Assembly: GCA_018399295.1 (NCBI GenBank)
Contig: JAGYOO010000066.1
Coordinates: 1-7,311, forward strand
Length of the DNA stretch: 7,311 nucleotides
Direction of reading: 5' to 3'
DNA from: Candidatus Omnitrophota bacterium
GTDB lineage: Bacteria > Omnitrophota > Gorgyraeia > B26-G9
In this document: positions 6,327-7,311 of the stretch, piece after piece
Numbering within the stretch: the first letter of the stretch is position 1
How the letters are laid out: each line of letters starts with the position of its first letter
Made by a program: the position numbers and the translations under genes
Notes under the pieces: generated by a model
The model's input: the letters and a program-made list of their open reading frames with translations, nothing else
Databases searched by the model: none
What the model was told of the DNA's origin: nothing

Positions 6327-7281
6327 TTTTAATTATCTTGAGTTTGATGTTAAGGACCCGGATTCCGGGTAAACGCTTTGCCCCCTCCAGCCGGGAAAGC
6401 TTTACCGCGTCTTTGTCCGTAGTCAGGATCGTGGTTATATTCTTTTGGCTGCATTCAGCGCCGATTTTCTCAAGTTCAGCCTCAGTATAGACATGATGGT
6501 CGGAAAATGCAAATTTAAGAACCGGATCGGCGTTTATTTCTTTTACCGTTTGGTAGAATCCCTCCGGCGCGGCCAGCGCGCAAAGCAGGGCCACACGTTC
6601 GCCCTGCAGAGGCAGAAGCTGGCGTTTCCGCCCCGCGAGATCGTAAAGCCCTTCAGCAGCGTGAACACTTTCACAGACCAGGGCCTGGGGATTAAACTCG
6701 CGCAGTACCCGCTTTATCTCCGGAATATTAGCCTTGCCGGAGGCAGCGTGCGTAAGCATGAACACGTCCGCTAGCTTAAGATATTCCAGCGGCAGCCGGA
6801 GCGGCCCGGCCGGCAAAAGCTTAAGATTGCCGAAGGCGTTCAGGCAGTTTACGCAGACAATATCCAGGTCTTTATTTATCTTAAGATTCTGAAAGGCATC
6901 ATCCAAAACTACCGCGTCCGACCCGGCCTCGATCGCGGTCCTGATTCCCGCGTTCCGGTCCGGGTTGATGACGATCCGGGCCCGGGGCAGCTTTTTCCCC
7001 AGCATCAGCGGCTCGTCAGCCAGAAGTTCTCCGTCCTGATTCACCCCGGCATAGCCCCGGGTGACAATGGCCGGTATCTTCTCCGCGTTCAGCAGATGTT
7101 CGCAAATGGCAACCACCAGCGGAGTCTTGCCGGTTCCGCCTACAGTCAGGTTACCCACGCTGATGATCGGCAGAGAGGATTTGACTTTATGGGGATTATG
7201 TTTCTTCAACCGCAGCCGAAGCAGATCGGCGTAAACCGAGGCTGTGCCGGATGATATGAATGCCAGAAGTTTTTTGAACAT
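6280..7281 (-). CDS. lpxK: Tetraacyldisaccharide 4'-kinase (lipid A 4'-kinase)
   Basis: LpxK transfers the gamma-phosphate of ATP to the 4' position of the tetraacyl disaccharide to make lipid IVA, at the cytoplasmic face of the inner membrane. The 333-residue product has the family's usual length. Visible signatures are a P-loop, GNLTVGGTGKTP (residues 43-54), the VTRGY segment (73-77), ADEPLML (88-94, GDEP in most homologues), DDAFQN (127-132), PAGPLRLP (157-164), the DHH triad (261-263) and TTDKDAVKL (287-295). Residues 6-25 form the membrane-facing N-terminal helix expected of the family. Several signature positions deviate: G to A before DEP, DDGxQH read as DDAFQN, and GPxRE read as GPLRL. 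The ATG at 7281 gives the correct family N-terminus but has no clear Shine-Dalgarno sequence. The frame is open upstream to the window edge, so a longer start cannot be excluded. A TAA in another frame (7305-7307) could end an upstream gene. The 3' end overlaps the next gene by 47 bases. Identity is secure; full activity is less so. Confidence 0.93.
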   Translation of the reverse strand: MFKKLLAFISSGTASVYADLLRLRLKKHNPHKVKSSLPIISVGNLTVGGTGKTPLVVAICEHLLNAEKIPAIVTRGYAGVNQDGELLADEPLMLGKKLPRARIVINPDRNAGIRTAIEAGSDAVVLDDAFQNLKINKDLDIVCVNCLNAFGNLKLLPAGPLRLPLEYLKLADVFMLTHAASGKANIPEIKRVLREFNPQALVCESVHAAEGLYDLAGRKRQLLPLQGERVALLCALAAPEGFYQTVKEINADPVLKFAFSDHHVYTEAELEKIGAECSQKNITTILTTDKDAVKLSRLEGAKRLPGIRVLNIKLKIIKNEQEFFNRVDLLFTV

Positions 7282-7311
7282 TCTGGAATCGGAAGAAGAA
7301 GGATTTATTGA

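Noticed and set aside
7282..7311. Possible 3' end of an upstream gene, from a TAA at 7305-7307 in one minus-strand frame
   Set aside because: Only 30 bases are visible, too few to identify a coding frame. It is noted with lpxK but not called as a gene.
1..7311. Search for CRISPR repeats, tRNA or rRNA genes, insertion sequences, toxin-antitoxin or defence genes
   Set aside because: No direct-repeat array, transposase, terminal inverted repeats or RNA gene signatures were seen. Almost every base is accounted for by six tightly packed minus-strand genes.

Overview
The window is a dense stretch of bacterial genome in which every supported gene lies on the minus strand, so transcription runs from right to left. 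It reads as one lipopolysaccharide (LPS) / lipid A assembly operon of a diderm, Gram-negative-type bacterium. The evidence is a lipid A 4'-kinase (LpxK), an LpxL-type acyltransferase and heptosyltransferase-family (GT9) glycosyltransferases side by side. Base composition is moderate (somewhat above half G+C by eye). The combination of lpxK, an acyltransferase joined to an ELM1-type domain, and alternating GT4/GT9 genes resembles loci I associate with Candidatus Omnitrophota or neighbouring uncultured diderm lineages. That placement is an inference and is not proven by the sequence.

Layout in transcription order: lpxK (7281 to 6280); a two-domain protein with an LpxL-like acyltransferase followed by an ELM1/GtrOC1-type putative glycosyltransferase (6326 to 4383); a second two-domain protein, GT4 followed by GT9 (4353 to 2269, TTG start); a stand-alone GT4 glycosyltransferase (2272 to 1187); a membrane-anchored NodB-like polysaccharide deacetylase homologue that has lost most of its metal-site residues (1197 to 439); and the first 145 residues of a GT9 heptosyltransferase that leaves the window at its left edge (436 to 1). 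Neighbouring genes overlap by 47, 4 and 11 bases or are separated by 29 and 2 bases. No gene-free stretch exceeds 30 bases. I see no internal promoter, terminator, RNA gene, repeat array or mobile element.

Proposed working order: LpxK phosphorylates the disaccharide lipid A precursor on the inner leaflet of the inner membrane. The acyltransferase half of the second protein adds a secondary acyl chain. The ELM1-like, GT4 and GT9 modules then build the core oligosaccharide from nucleotide-activated sugars on the cytoplasmic face. The NodB-like protein appears anchored with its domain outside the cytoplasm, and may bind or modify a glycan there.

The points most worth a second look are the two in-frame enzyme fusions, the degenerate deacetylase active site, the altered signature motifs in LpxK, and the repeated GT4/GT9 pairing, fused in one copy and split in the other. 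I found no evidence of a defence system, mobile element or wholly new system. The novelty here is in domain architecture within an otherwise recognisable LPS locus.
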